Source: Rhizoctonia solani
Taxonomy: Eukaryota > Basidiomycota > Agaricomycetes > Cantharellales > Ceratobasidiaceae
DNA length: 64,000 nt
Direction: 5' to 3'
NCBI RefSeq assembly: GCF_016906535.1
Contig: NC_057377.1
Location: forward strand, 62,001 to 126,000
Shown: positions 1-12,103 of the stretch, one piece after another
Numbering within the stretch: position 1 is the stretch's first letter
Layout of the letters: every line of letters begins with the position of its first letter
The notes under the pieces: model-generated
What the model was told of the DNA's origin: nothing
Database searches by the model: none
The model's input: the letters and a program-made list of their open reading frames with translations, nothing else
Program-made: the position numbers and the translations under genes

Positions 1-158
1 AAGGGCCTTAACATTGGCCTGCAGCTAGGGGGGCAGGGGGAGTGCAACATCCCCCAGCAACATATATTATTCATATATCACTGTGCATCACATATACTAT
101 ATATATCTTTGACAATGGATATATATGGTCACAACCCTTGCAGATATGGGTTATGACA
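1..158 (+). repeat. Repeat B, right end (cut by window start)
   Basis: This is the right-hand part of a dispersed repeat of about 435 bp, ending in ATGGGTTATGACA. It matches the right part of the copy at 30361-30794 and the reverse complement of the copy at 18090-18525. The left end lies outside the window. The family has imperfect inverted termini (TGTCATGACCCAT and TGTCATAACCCAT). It could be a solo LTR or a non-autonomous inverted-repeat element. Bases 159-394 that follow are AT-rich and hold nothing I recognise. Confidence 0.8.
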
Positions 159-394
159 CAAACTAGGGGGGATATGCCTTGAAACACTGTATAAGGTTAA
201 AATACTGAAAATAAAAATGTGTATTTAAGTACAAATTGAACTGAAATCAAGGCCAATATATGCTAACTTTAAATATCAATTCTCCATTGGTCTGATTTGT
301 ACAGAGGAAAGCATACCAACATTGTAGTTCTCAGGCCAAATTATACTAGAAAAAGATGTCTATTACTGATATACTGATTTTCAAGATCTTATCA

Positions 395-830
395 CACCAT
401 AGTGAAATAGATAATTTAGACATATGTACCCCTTATTGACAATAGTAACTAGTGGAAACTAGGGTAATTTTATCTACTCTATCCAGATATGGGAGTGAAA
501 GTTACTACATTTAAAAACTGGCTGTGCTATAGGACATTTTATACCTTACTTCCTTATTGTGCTTGCAAATATACATGTCAATCTATGCAAACTAGGCTTA
601 CTATCATTTCTAAAAATTGTGGTATATTTTGTACCATATATTTATATGTAGGAGCAGTGCTTACAGAGCATAGGACAAGTACTAGGAATAAGCATGGAAG
701 TGCCAGCATTTAGTAATTACAAATAAGCACCAAAGGTTGGCAGGGTGCACCAATGCCAATATCTTGGTGGTAAATAGGTATATTAGCATGGGGACAATTA
801 CCACTATGTTGGCTATGCTGGCATCTCACC
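395..830 (+). repeat. Repeat A, partial copy
   Basis: This segment matches the end part of repeat A seen at about 30030-30360 (+) and 15720-16110 (-). The small open frame at 489-713 has a recognisable counterpart in all three copies, but it is probably an accident of shared sequence. This copy extends past the point where repeat B cuts the 30-kb copy, so it helps define the true extent of A. Confidence 0.7.
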
Positions 831-924
831 TCCTGAAAGCAGTTGTCTGATTCTGAGCCAAACTGATGGAGCAACTAATGATTTAAGTTTCTGGTGCTTT
901 CTATGAGTTCCTAACATGCCCAAA

Positions 925-1733
925 GGCAATTCTTAGCATTCAGACTAATGGATTTTAGTCATAAATGTACTAGAACATTCTATAAATAACTCTAGGCCTC
1001 TCTCACTGGGACTTATTGTCCTTAAATGGTCTTGGCAAGGTTCCTATGTATCAAATAGTTCAGAGGTTACCTCTCATGTAACTTCCCTTTTTGTACATCA
1101 TGTATATAGTTATTTGTGCTCCCTTTGGGGTATATAAAGCCCCTGAGGGAGACTCTTGAATGCATCCCATCTTTCACCCACTTTCATCAACTTTTATCCC
1201 TCTTGTAAACTTAAAGTCCATTAGATCTTCTCTTCTCTCAGTTCAGAGTGCTTTATTTTACTTTCTTAGCCTCTTTAGCTCACTTAGCTTAGCCTGTAGA
1301 GTATTGTGGCACATATGGCTTTCAGTAAGGTCCTAACAGACACTGGGTGGCTTGGAAAGGCTTTAGTGTAACCCTGCACCACTTGAGTAATTCAGTGGGG
1401 AGAGTTTAAGGCATTGAAAGCAGCATATCCACTCTAGTTAAGCGCAATATTGGTCAAACAAATTGCTGATAAATTCAGATAGATAACAGTAAGTGACTGA
1501 GACTCATTATTATATTTCATGCTATAGGTATTGGTACCACCAACCACCTGCATCTGCAAGTATTTGCTAGATTACTTGTTACTTGTTGAGTGTAGGGCTC
1601 ACCCTGATTAATAATATTGTCTACCTTTATATAGCTGACTTCTTACCATTTATATCCATATATACTTAATCTACCCATTGCTTTACTATATTCTGTATAT
1701 CATTAGATAGTCCAAATGCCCTATTCTTTAACA
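925..1733 (+). repeat. Repeat E, LTR-like
   Basis: This is one of two copies; the other is inverted at 19130-19845. It has a TATA box (TATATAAAGC at 1131) about midway and ends in TTTAACA, which suggests a long terminal repeat whose matching internal region is absent. A stretch around CAGGTGGTTGGTT is shared with the longer LTR-like repeat C, so E and C are probably related families. The left boundary is not sharp and no target duplication was found. Confidence 0.6.
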
Positions 1734-1737
1734 GTCA

Positions 1738-4045
1738 TCATGCTATCATTTTACATGGTGTGGTGAGTGTGATTGGTACATTGTATGCAACTCTGTGTGG
1801 GAGGGGTGGCAAGTGGTCATTTGAGTCCTACTTTATAATGGGTGGTATGATAGCATACAATGCATGCAGCTCTGTATGGGTGGGATGGTAGGTGGTCATG
1901 TGACTCACCCTTACTTTGAGGCAAGTGATATAGTTGCATACAATGTATGCAGCTTTGTTTGAGAGGGATGATACCTGTAAGTTGATACTCTCTAGCTTAT
2001 TGGTACATGGTATATTCTGTTACATTCTTTGATCATGTTATTATGCTTTTATGTTCTTATTGCTGTTACATGGTGTGGTGGGAATGGTTGTGTAAATGTT
2101 GTTGTTATTGTTATTGTTATTGTTATTGTTGTTGTTGTTGTTGTTGTTTTATACAACTTTGGGTTGGCAGGGTGTATATAGTCATGTGACTTACCATAGT
2201 TCTACAGAGGGTGGTATGATAGTGTACATTGTACGCAACTATGAGTAAGAGGGGTAGTAAGTGATTATGCAACTCACTCTAACCTAGAGGTGATTGGTAT
2301 AGTTGCATGCACTGTACACAGTATTGAGTGAGGAGTGAAGCTTATAGTATGTTCACCCTGACTATGGAATATGTGCTAAATTATTTTAAGATTTTATTAT
2401 GTTGTTACATTATCATGTTTATGTGGCGTGGTAGGTGTGGTAGTGTACATTGTGTGCAACTCTGCCTGAGTAGAGTGGTGGGTGGTCATGTGACTCACCC
2501 TAATGTAACTGTGGGTGGTATGGTTGCGTACCAAGTACGCAACTCTGCATGAGTAGAGTGGTGGGTGGTCATGTGACTCACCCTAACATGACTGTGGGTG
2601 GTATAGTTGCGTACCAAGTACGCAACTCTGCATGAGTAGAGCAGTGGATGGTCATGTGACTCACCCTAACATGACTATGGGTGGTATGGTTGCGTACTTG
2701 GTACGCAACTCTGCATGAGTAGAGTGGTGGGTGGTCATGTGACTCACCCTAATGTAACTGTGGGTGGTATTGTTGCGTACCAAGTACGCAACTCTGCATG
2801 AGTAGAGTGGTGGGTGGTCATGTGACTCACCCTAACATGACTGTGGGTGGTATAGTTGCGTACCAAGTACGCAACTCTGCATGAGTAGAGTGGTGGGTGG
2901 TCATGTGACTCACCCTAATGTAACTGTGGGTGGTATGGTTGCGTACTTGGTACGCAACTCTGCATGAGTAGAGTGGTGGGTGGTCATGTGACTCACCCTA
3001 ACATGACTGTGGGTGGTATAGTTGCGTACCAAGTACGCAACTCTGCATGAGTAGAGTGGTGGGTGGTCATGTGACTCACCCTAATGTAACTGTGGGTGGT
3101 ATGGTTGCGTACTTGGTACGCAACTCTGCATGAGTAGAGTGGTGGGTGGTCATGTGACTCACCCTAATGTAACTGTGGGTGGTATGGTTGCGTACCAAGT
3201 ACGCAACTCTGCATGAGTAGAGTGGTGGGTGGTCATGTGACTCACCCTAATGTAACTGTGGGTGGTATGGTTGCGTACTTGGTACGCAACTCTGCATGAG
3301 TAGAGTGGTGGGTGGTCATGTGACTCACCCTAATGTAACTGTGGGTGGTATGGTTGCGTACTTGGTACGCAACTCTGCATGAGTAGAGTGGTGGGTGGTC
3401 ATGTGACTCACCCTAATGTAACTGTGGGTGGTATGGTTGCGTACTTGGTACGCAACTCTGCATGAGTAGAGTGGTGGGTGGTCATGTGACTCACCCTAAT
3501 GTAACTGTGGGTGGTATGGTTGCGTACCAAGTACGCAACTCTGCATGAGTAGAGTGGTGGATGGTCATGTGACTCACCCTGACATGACTATGGGTGGTAT
3601 GGTTGCGTACCAAGTACGCAACTCTGCATGAGTAAAGTGGTGGGTGGTCATGTGACTCACCCTAACATGACTGTGGGTGGTATAGTTGCGTACCAAGTAC
3701 GCAACTCTGCATGAGTAGAGTGGTGGGTGGTCATGTGACTCACCCTAATGTAACTGTGGGTGGTATGGTTGCGTACTTGGTACGCAACTCTGCATGAGTA
3801 GAGTGGTGGGTGGTCATGTGACTCACCCTAACATGACTGTGGGTGGTATAGTTGCGTACCAAGTACGCAACTATGCATGAGTGGAGTGGTGGGTGGTCAT
3901 GTGATTCACCCTAACATTGGCCATGGTGCTATGCTTCTGCATGTTGTACGCAATTCTGTGTGGCATGGGTGGTCAGTTGTCACATGACTCACCCTAACTT
4001 GGGATGGTGGTATTGCTGTGTGTAAAGTACGCAACTTTTTGTAGA
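1738..4045 (+). repeat. 83-bp minisatellite with palindromic core
   Basis: The core 2508-3918 contains 17 head-to-tail units of exactly 83 bp with no indels. Each unit carries the 19-bp inverted repeat TTGCGTAC-NNN-GTACGCAA, where NNN is CAA in ten units and TTG in seven. Outside the core the array degrades into units of variable length (1738-2507 and 3919-4045). Open frames across the array are only the repeat read through. No function can be read from it. Satellite, cruciform-forming or centromere-like roles are possible, but the sequence alone does not favour one. Confidence 0.97.
2097..2149 (+). repeat. TTG/TTA microsatellite
   Basis: A run of TTG and TTA triplets lies inside the degenerate left flank of the minisatellite. 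Confidence 0.9.
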
Positions 4046-4329
4046 AGGGCTGATGCTTCCCCTATAATCCACCCTCACACCATATGTGGGTTGTGTCCAC
4101 CTGGTTCCCACCCTGTGCCATATCACAGTTCACCCTGCAGTGTAGCTTGGGTCACCCTGCAGTGTAGCTTGGGTCACCCTACACCAACCTACTACTTTGT
4201 AATAACCTAACCCAGACACCATCTCCCCATCCAGATGTGGCTCCCCATAGAGAGGAATGTCAGTACAAATGTAGCCTGTGTGAACCTGCCAACCAAATTG
4301 GGAAACTACAATGTATTTCATCAGATCAT

Positions 4330-4963
4330 TCAGACAAACATGGTAAAGTGGATTAGACCTTTAGGACAACCAGGACAATAAAGAAATGGCCCTTCAGAAT
4401 TTAATTTTGTCCACCATTCTGTGGTAAGTGGTTCTCTCCAATTGCATTGGGTACACTTTAGCCACAGTAGGCTACCATGCACCTGCAAAAGAGATGCCCA
4501 AGAAAACATCTTGCTGGACGTGTTCATGGCTGGGATCCCAATATCAAGACCATCTATATTTTGAGTGAAGTAAGCAGCAACTTGTTGCATTTTGTATAGC
4601 AAAGCTATCATCTTGTGTGCTGGGGTGTGTTTTGCAGAAGTTGCAGATGTCCACATTTGATGTAATAGAGAATTAAGCTGGCTCATTCCATCTTCAATTC
4701 TCAAGGAGTTAAAGTTAAGAATATCCTGGGGATTTGGTTTTCCAGTACTCTGGTGTATGTGATAAAGCCCATCTGGAGACCTGAGGTCCTTGAGCAAAGC
4801 TGTCAGTGACAAAGGGCTCATACATACTACAAACCAAACCAACCAGGATTCCAGCACCTATAGATATACCAGCACCAGATAGTATGACTACATGTTTTGA
4901 ATGAACAATTTTTTCTATTGCTTCAGTAGCTTCTCTAGATTCTGGATGCTGAATTATTTGCAT
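4330..4963 (-). pseudogene. Sirtuin (Sir2-family NAD-dependent deacylase) fragment
   Basis: Two overlapping minus-strand frames carry sirtuin signatures in the correct order. The first (4963-4860) has the NAD-binding GAGIS motif. The second (about 4810-4330) has RSPDGLY, the catalytic-region TQNIDGLD, the HGS active-site histidine motif and two zinc-binding Cys pairs (CTQC and CPGC). A frame change between the parts may be a short intron or a frameshift. After the second Cys pair the frame stops, and the C-terminal Rossmann part (GTSL-type region) is not recognisable downstream to 4130. The family removes acyl groups from lysine using NAD. This copy lacks the C-terminal half and is probably dead. 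It lies on the same strand as, and just downstream of, the large gene ending at 5231. Confidence 0.8.
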
Positions 4964-7667
4964 TGCAACAGGTACAAGGGTGTGGTGTGGTTGAATGTAA
5001 GAAGTTTAAGAATATCAAATCAAGGCACATGACCATGAACAAAGCTGGAACAAATAACCAAATCAAACAGGATGAACCATAATGTGAGAACTCTGATCAA
5101 AATCCAAATGTCCACTACAGCTACTAAGGATATAAACTAGAACAAGGCTGGAGAGCAATGGGCATAGCAGATAATAGAAAACAAGAGCAAGAGAAAAGCA
5201 AAGGTAGCAAGGAAATATCAGAGTGGTGAACTATGCCATGGTACATATGTTGTATGTTCTTCCACCTGAGTTATTTGGCTGGTAGGTCCAAATCTTGTGT
5301 GCATGCATTGAAGGGAGATAGTTGTACTGCTCCATTATAAGCATACAAATGCAGCATTGAAGTTGAATGGAATATAAGGATTGAGAGCCAGAGGGTATGG
5401 AGTCAACGTGATCTCTAATGCGCTGCAAGAAGTCTTGGTTGTACTGCTTGAAATCTCCAACAGGTGCAACAACTTGCCAATCCTCAGGGAACAAAAGAGC
5501 CAAGCTTTATGCAAACTTGCCCTTTACAACATGTAAGGTGTTCAGTGGTTCAACAAGCTTGGGCCAATCCCTCATCTTTCAGGGCCTGATACGTAGATCC
5601 CCTGCTGTAATACTTGCAACCTTGTTGCCCTCCCTGAACAGAATCCACAATGTACATAGTATTTCTATTTTTATCAATTGGTTCAGGAAGGCCTGTGAGT
5701 TGGTGGACCAGAGTGTTAAAGAGTGTGGAGGCTGCAAGGGGGTGGAAGGTGGACTGGGGATTGCTAGTGATGGGCATGGTCCTAGACCTTTAGAGTGGCT
5801 ACTCTTGATTCTGTTACCTCCAGGATTTATGACATTGCAGTGCTAAAGTATCTTGAAGGTGTTGACCTCAACAGCATATGACAGGCGTAGGTAGCTATTG
5901 TCCAAGAACCTAGATCTCACAAAAGGAAGGCCAAAGGCACTTGCCCCTTCAATCAGATGCAGTTGGTCAGCCATATCTCTTGTAGGACTCATGTCATCTG
6001 GCTGTTTGACAAGTCCCTTCAGGAAGTATGCCAAGGCAGAAGCAAGAAGCATCACTTCTGGTGATCTCCTTGAGGAAATTGAGAATTGCTGCTGCCAAAA
6101 GATGATTGCAGACCAGGTTTTGCTCAGCATGGATTTGAGTCCAGCAACTGTTGATGTTGGATGGGCCACCTAATACATGAATGTAAAGTGTTCCTTTGAG
6201 ATACAAGCTCATCTATTGAGAAGGATGAGCACTCACCATTGCTTCAGCCATAATTAAACGCTCAACAATATGCCTTGGGTTGCGTTGAATCATTTGGATG
6301 GCCCCCCTTGCTGTCAGCCTCTCTTCTAGACATAGCCCATATGTACCAGCCTCATCCATTATATCCTGGAAATCTTTCATCTGTGATGCAAATTTCTCTC
6401 TGTGTCCTATCAAAAGGGACTTGTCAACTGTAAAGTTTGCACCAACTGAACTATCCCAATGCCAGTATGTTAAGACCATATCCTTGTGATAGACTTGTAT
6501 CTTGATAACTCCTCCCTCTAGTGCTTCAGACCTGTCAACTGCACAAAGGCCAGCCACAACATGGGTATGACAGTAGCTATCCTTCTGTGGGGTCCTGAAG
6601 GCCGGACATAGGAGCTCTTGGACAGGGTCATGACACCAAAGATGAGTACAATGCTTTAGTTCTTCAGGAATAGATTGTCAATGAACATTGATGGCTAGTC
6701 CAACGTCAGCTATGATATTGCTTGGGCTGATAATCAGCCAATCAATGAAGTCAAATGTATGGAAGGCATAGTTGATTGGGTTTGCATCCTCACAACCATG
6801 GATATTCATAGTTGACAGTTTGAGGTTCATCCTGCAGAGATGGAAGAAGTAGTTCCAACACTCAGCATAACAGGGAGTTGTATCCACTATATGTTGAATC
6901 ACAGGGAATACTGCATTGAGAATGACAGGTTCAATGCAATATCCAATGAAAGAACATGGTTCACCTGTTTTAGTTGACTGGTTTTGGGCAACCTTGTAGC
7001 TCTGGGGCAAAGCTTCAATGGTCTTTTCAAAAGCATGCTCCCATGCAGGAGGTGCAGTTGCAGCAACAGTATGGAGTGCAGTTAGAAAGATATGATACCA
7101 ATCTTCCATTTCTGCTTCTAATGGAATGTTGCGCCATAAACATGATATTGAGGACCTTTTGTCACGTTTTCCAGGCAGAAATACCAATAGACGGAACTGG
7201 TTGTTACCCCCAAAGCTCATGATACATATGTTTGGGACTAATAGAGCAATCAACCAGATATAACGTTTCCTTTAAAAGAAATACAGGAAAGGTGCTTGCC
7301 TGAATGCATGTCCAACTTTTGACCATTGACTTGGACCACTAGCTCATTTCAATTGGTAAGTGAGAGTGCACAGCTTGGGTAGGGATAATAGCTGCCTGCA
7401 TGCCTGAGATCTGGCACATCACAGAAGGTTGCAGAGAGTGAATCTAGGTCCCATCCAGCTAGTAGCCATTCCCTTTGGAGATAGTGAGCATCTTTAAGCC
7501 AATCAAGGATCACTCTCTCCCCATCATGCATCATGGTCAACAATGTGCATTGGGCTGCTGGGTTATTTGGGCTACCCAAGGAGTGAATATGTGCCACAAA
7601 CTCATTCAAAGATAATGCTTCAGGCACCTGCAGCTTGGCATCAGGCATGTGCCTACAAAATGATGGA

Positions 7668-7840
7668 TGTCATAAACAGAGAAATATAGAACTAGCCGGA
7701 ATTGAACCAGCTTGACCACTAAGCCATAGAGCCCTATTATTCCTCTGCTGACAACCCATGATTACACCTGCTACCCCCCAAATTTGGGCTTGGGCCAGCA
7801 TGCAACCACTTGTACTGGTCATGTGACTGTGTCCAGGACA
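7668..7840 (-). mobile_element. 173-bp tRNA-box repeat, copy 1
   Basis: The element is 173 bp with ends TGTCATAAACA and TGTCCAGGACA and a perfect 5-bp target duplication ATGGA on both sides. It lies inside an exon of the large minus-strand gene. Removing it with one duplication joins the exon in frame. On the minus strand it contains tRNA-like A-box (TGGCTTAGTGG) and B-box (GGTTCAATTCCGG) sequences. Confidence 0.93.
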
Positions 7841-9681
7841 ATGGATCTTCTCCAAGCAATGCAGCCTTTTCAAGCTGCTCAAGTGACCTGCCAGAAGTGC
7901 CAAAAAGGATACCTGGAGGATAGGAGGTGGTAGGCTGTGCAAGCTCTAGAAAGAAGGGAGCTAATAATCCAGGGGTAACAATTGTGGCAACCCAAGACTG
8001 GGTGCAAGGGAACACTTCAATTGGAGAAGGCTCCCAATTGATAGCCAAGTGGAATCTACGCTGTGCCACTGCAGCTGGGGCTTTGTCTGTGAACATGATG
8101 CCCTGCTCATCAGTCAAGCCAGGCCAAGGGAAAGATGAATCAATGTTGTTGGAGCAGAGGGCTTGGTTGTAGAAATAGCAGAAAGACTGCTGCATGGTTC
8201 CAGTGTCCAACTCTCTAACTTCTTGATCCAATAGTTTCCCACAAAAATGGGCAATCATTGCCAGTGTGATTGATTGCTGATCTCTTGGACTAGGTAGCAC
8301 TATCTGCCTAAAATTATGCAAGACTCTGGATGAGTGCTGGATCATTGACTGGCCTGGGAGTACAGCATACGCTTCTAGGGCATGACAGTACTGGATCAAT
8401 ATAAAGATAGTTGTCCTTAAGGTTTGCCTTTAAAGCACTGAGCCATACGTGAATGGTGATCATTGCAACACAATCATCACTGGGGCTGCCTTCCTGTAAC
8501 TGACGCCAGAATGCAACTCAAGAGGGATGTGAGTAGCAGCAGTCATTGTGAAACAGTCCTTGAGTTTTTCCAACAAGCCAACTGCAAGCAGATGTGTCAG
8601 TTTGCAGCCATGGGAATTGTGACAACTCACAGTTGATCCTAAGCATTAACTGTTACATCTAAGGCTGGTTGTCTGTACCACAGTAAAATGTTTAAATCAA
8701 GTTAAGATCTCATCAAAATAATCCCTAAGGTGCTGTTGCTGAGCCAGTAGACTCAGAGAATTCTGTTGGAGTCTCAGCCCAGTATTGTCTTTGACAATTG
8801 GATATAAATTTCAATAAAAATCTCCACAAAGAAGAGGATGCACTTGCATCCTATCAATAGCCTGAAGATAGCAAGTGCGCTCATCCCAGTCCCCAATAGA
8901 GGCATGGACTCTCCTGCCAATTACTCAGGTCAATCCTTTTTGATCTAGCCATAAGTGACCAAAGCTTACCTTATGTCTTGAGGATTGTGAGGTGCTTCTT
9001 CTATCTCCTCCTCAAGGCCACCAAGAATCTCATCCACCTTGCTGGGAGCCAAATCTTGTACCTCATGAAAGTCACTATAATGGTTATCTGGAATGAGTGC
9101 TGGGTGGCATTTGAGTTAAAGGACAATTTACCCATGAAGAAGTATGCACTCAGGGACTGGTCTTGCTCCCTCAATCACATTATCTGCACATAGGTCTTGA
9201 TCTAGTACTTGCTGCAGTAAAGACTTGGTTTGCTCCTTCACAAGATGTGAGCCCCATACTGGATTCACAGGAGGTCCTTGTCTGAGCACTATTCTATCAA
9301 AAGGTAGCCCACGCACAATTGTAGAGATCAGTTGGCAAAAGAACATAGTTTGAACATGCTCAGAAAGCATTGCCATGTGCTCTGGGTAAAATGAGGGCAC
9401 CGCTCATATTTTATTAACATTAAAGACTGGTTTCAAGTTATCTTCAATCACCCCATGCAGGTAATCCAAATCTGGAGTCAGCTGATCCTTTGAAAGGTAA
9501 AGCCCCAAGGAGTCATATACCACAAGTTGGATGTCCAGAGATTCATCATCCAGTTGTACACACTTCCCCCAGAATATCTGGGTAAAGGATTCATCTCCAG
9601 TGAGCAGTGCCAAGATCTCAGATGGTGGCTGTTGTTTCCATGGAAGCTGGGTCTGGTCAAAATCTCCTTGCAGTAGCTCAT

Positions 9682-10271
9682 TGTCATAGACACACTTGAT
9701 ACCAGGGAATTTATTCCCATTTTCTCAAATTTAAACAAAGGCCAACAGACTAGATTTTCAATCACATGACATTGGCGCTTATGTCATATGCTAAGCGCCA
9801 AGCCACATCCTCCTCTGCGCTTATTCAGCACACATAGCCACCTCCACCTATGACAACATCATGACATGTCAGTGACATGTATGCATAAGTAAGGCCAACT
9901 GCAGAGCAGGGTTCTTATTTCATATATAGTGCTTCCTTTCCCACACACATGTATTTGTAATTAGCATAACTCTGTAATATATAAGGAGGCCAACCAACCA
10001 TGGTAATACCCAGGTTGATTACCTCTTGTTGCATCTCCACTTTGTACAAGGACCTTAAGTCCAGTAATTACTAAGTCCACTAGTCTACACTGCCTTAAGT
10101 GGCCTCTTCATTGTACTTAGGTAGTTCCTCATTGCCCTTACAGGCTTGGTCACTGTATTACAGGTAATTGTCATTGTAGGTAGCACCTCCACCACCTTAA
10201 GTGGTTATTACTCAGATCCATACAGCCACAAGTGCCTGCTGCCTCAACACCCCTCAAGGATGTCTAGGACA
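9682..10271 (+). mobile_element. Solo LTR, Gypsy-like family 1
   Basis: A 590-bp repeat starts TGTCATAGACA and ends TGTCTAGGACA, with a TATA box near 9977. It is flanked by the perfect 5-bp duplication CTCAT (9677-9681 and 10272-10276). No internal region is present, so it is a solo LTR left by recombination. Related copies lie at 30842, 35878 (truncated) and 48005. It interrupts an exon of the large minus-strand gene. Excising it restores a continuous frame reading FTDELLQGDF across the junction. Confidence 0.93.
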
Positions 10272-11585
10272 CTCATCAGTGAATAACCAGACTGTATGAT
10301 CAGGGTCACAAGGATGGTAGAAAGCATGCATGAGGCAAGACACAAAAACCTGTTGAAATAATGGATATCCACCAGTGGTGATCAGTTCTTCCAAGATATT
10401 GTCTCCTTGAAATGGCAACAAGGGGGTATGCTTGAGTAACACTTTAAGCTGGGCTAAGTGAATGTCCTTAGTGGGTGTATCATTCCTGAGAAAAAGGGTT
10501 TTCAAATGGGTTTCAATGGACTTCTGACATATCCTAAACAAGAGAACTCACATTGATCCATGCCATGAGTCATGATCCTCATCTAGTCCTTCTCCAGTAA
10601 CAAGTTCCTCCTCTAGCTCCATAGGCAAGAAACTTGAGTTGGACAAAGACCTTGTTGCAGGGGTCACCAAGCAATGTCCAATTGGTGCAGAATTTGTAGG
10701 GGATACACTGAGCATGTTAATTAGCAAGTGGTGGAAATTGGGCTGGCCAGACATAAGGCTTACTGTTCTGGAGGACTTTGCATTGGTTTAGCCTTGGACT
10801 TTGCTGTATAGTGAAGGTGTTTAGGCATATGTGAGCCATTGGCTGAGGAGCTGTGGTCTGGTAGAATTCTCAATCTGGCAACAATGAGGTTACTACAATT
10901 TAGTGATGGGTGGTTCTGCTTACTTTGAGTGACGTCTCTGCCTTCTTAATCTGATATACTCTTGGGAGCTATCTAGCCTGACAATCAAGGATGAGGAGCT
11001 TTGGCTTCCAACAGAGGATAGACTTCCATCAGGCCTCTTGCCTTGTAGCTTTCTCCCTTCTGGGTTTGTAGTGATTGGCAGTGGGCTCCCTAGTAAAACA
11101 GGACTTCTGCATGTTTTACATTTCTCTTGGTAATCAAAGTACTCAAAGCAGATCTGAAGTCAACAACTTACATATCACCAGGTCCACCTAGGCTACAAGA
11201 TTGCCCAAGTGAAGTGCAAAGGTACCCTTTCTCTGATAAACTTGAAGAACTCAGAGCCCTACTGATAGAGTTTAACTGACTTGGCTTTCTTGGAGTAGCT
11301 ACAATTACATCACAGTCAACATACAGCTGCCTGGTTGCTGTACAGTATCCTACCAAAGAAAGGTTGACTGGCTGAGACTCCAGATGGATCATTTGATGAT
11401 GAGGGGGTATGCTCCCTCCTTTGCCTACATCTTTTGTTTGCAGGGGATGCTATTGATTCAGCCTGCATACTATGTTTATGAGACACAGAGCCTTCCCCAA
11501 CAAGTGGACTTGGGGGGACTATAGGCCTACACAAGGGCACATAGCCATCAAGGGAAAAAGTCAGTTTCAAATACTTGAATGCCAA

Positions 11586-12103
11586 TAGGATACTAACTGG
11601 CTATGACTTTGCCTCCTGCCTGAAGTGGCTGTATCCAGGGAGGACCAGTTGCTAAAGTACCCAACTGTAAGAAACTTAAATAGAAGATGGATAGAATGTG
11701 AAGCCAAGCTTACATGTTGCTTGCAGCTGGGCTGTTATCCATGATGGAGGTTATTCTTTGTGAGTGGAGAGAGAGGCTTGATGGTGAGTTGATTGAGGGT
11801 TAAAATGGCATCACCTGTTGCATTGCATCAGTTATATAGGAAACCCAGGTTGGAGCATGCTAAACCAAATACTGCTTATTTTAAACTGACTGTTCATACA
11901 ACAAAGGAATGGAAGAACCCAATGGCTTGGTTCCAGAAATTGTGGGAATGATCTGTTGCTATGGCTACAAAAAAAATGCACTAAGAAATTCACCCCAAGT
12001 TTTACACTTAACTTTTCCACCACAAGTGCTTGCCCTTGTAACTAACATCAGCCCTGCCAACATGTCTAATACTACATCCAAGGTACTGCCTGAAAGGTAA
12101 CCA
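11586..12103. promoter_or_regulatory. Intergenic region between divergent genes
   Basis: This stretch separates the 5' end of the large minus-strand gene from the plus-strand ParB-like gene. It probably held both promoters. No clear TATA or other motif stands out. Part of 11909-12100 may be a first exon of the plus-strand gene. Confidence 0.35.

Larger units (their letters stand above)
5231..11585 (-). pseudogene. Large multi-exon gene of unknown function, decayed
   Basis: A chain of minus-strand exons runs from about 11585 to a stop at 5231 and would encode roughly 1200-1400 residues. Introns of 45-70 bp with GT-AG borders are visible, for example near 11280-11335, 11100-11170 and 9367-9412. 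Good exon blocks include 9413-9681 plus 10272-10530 (once a solo LTR is removed), 8399-7841 joined to 7667-7349 (once a 173-bp repeat is removed), 7253-6678, 6557-6213, 6169-5843 and 5777-5550. In-frame stops occur, for example near 8806. I do not recognise a domain. The N-terminal third is Ser/Pro/Arg-rich and the rest looks globular. A divergent gene with a ParB-like segment starts within about 550 bp upstream, and a sirtuin follows downstream. It could be a host family or cargo of a large mobile element. Confidence 0.65.

Noticed and set aside
489..713. Small protein gene at 489-713 and its relatives at 15834 and 30103
   Set aside because: The similarity follows repeat A as a whole. There are frame changes between copies and no recognisable motif.
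2508..3918. CRISPR array
   Set aside because: The whole 83-bp unit is repeated with almost no variation, so there are no unique spacers, and the organism is clearly eukaryotic.
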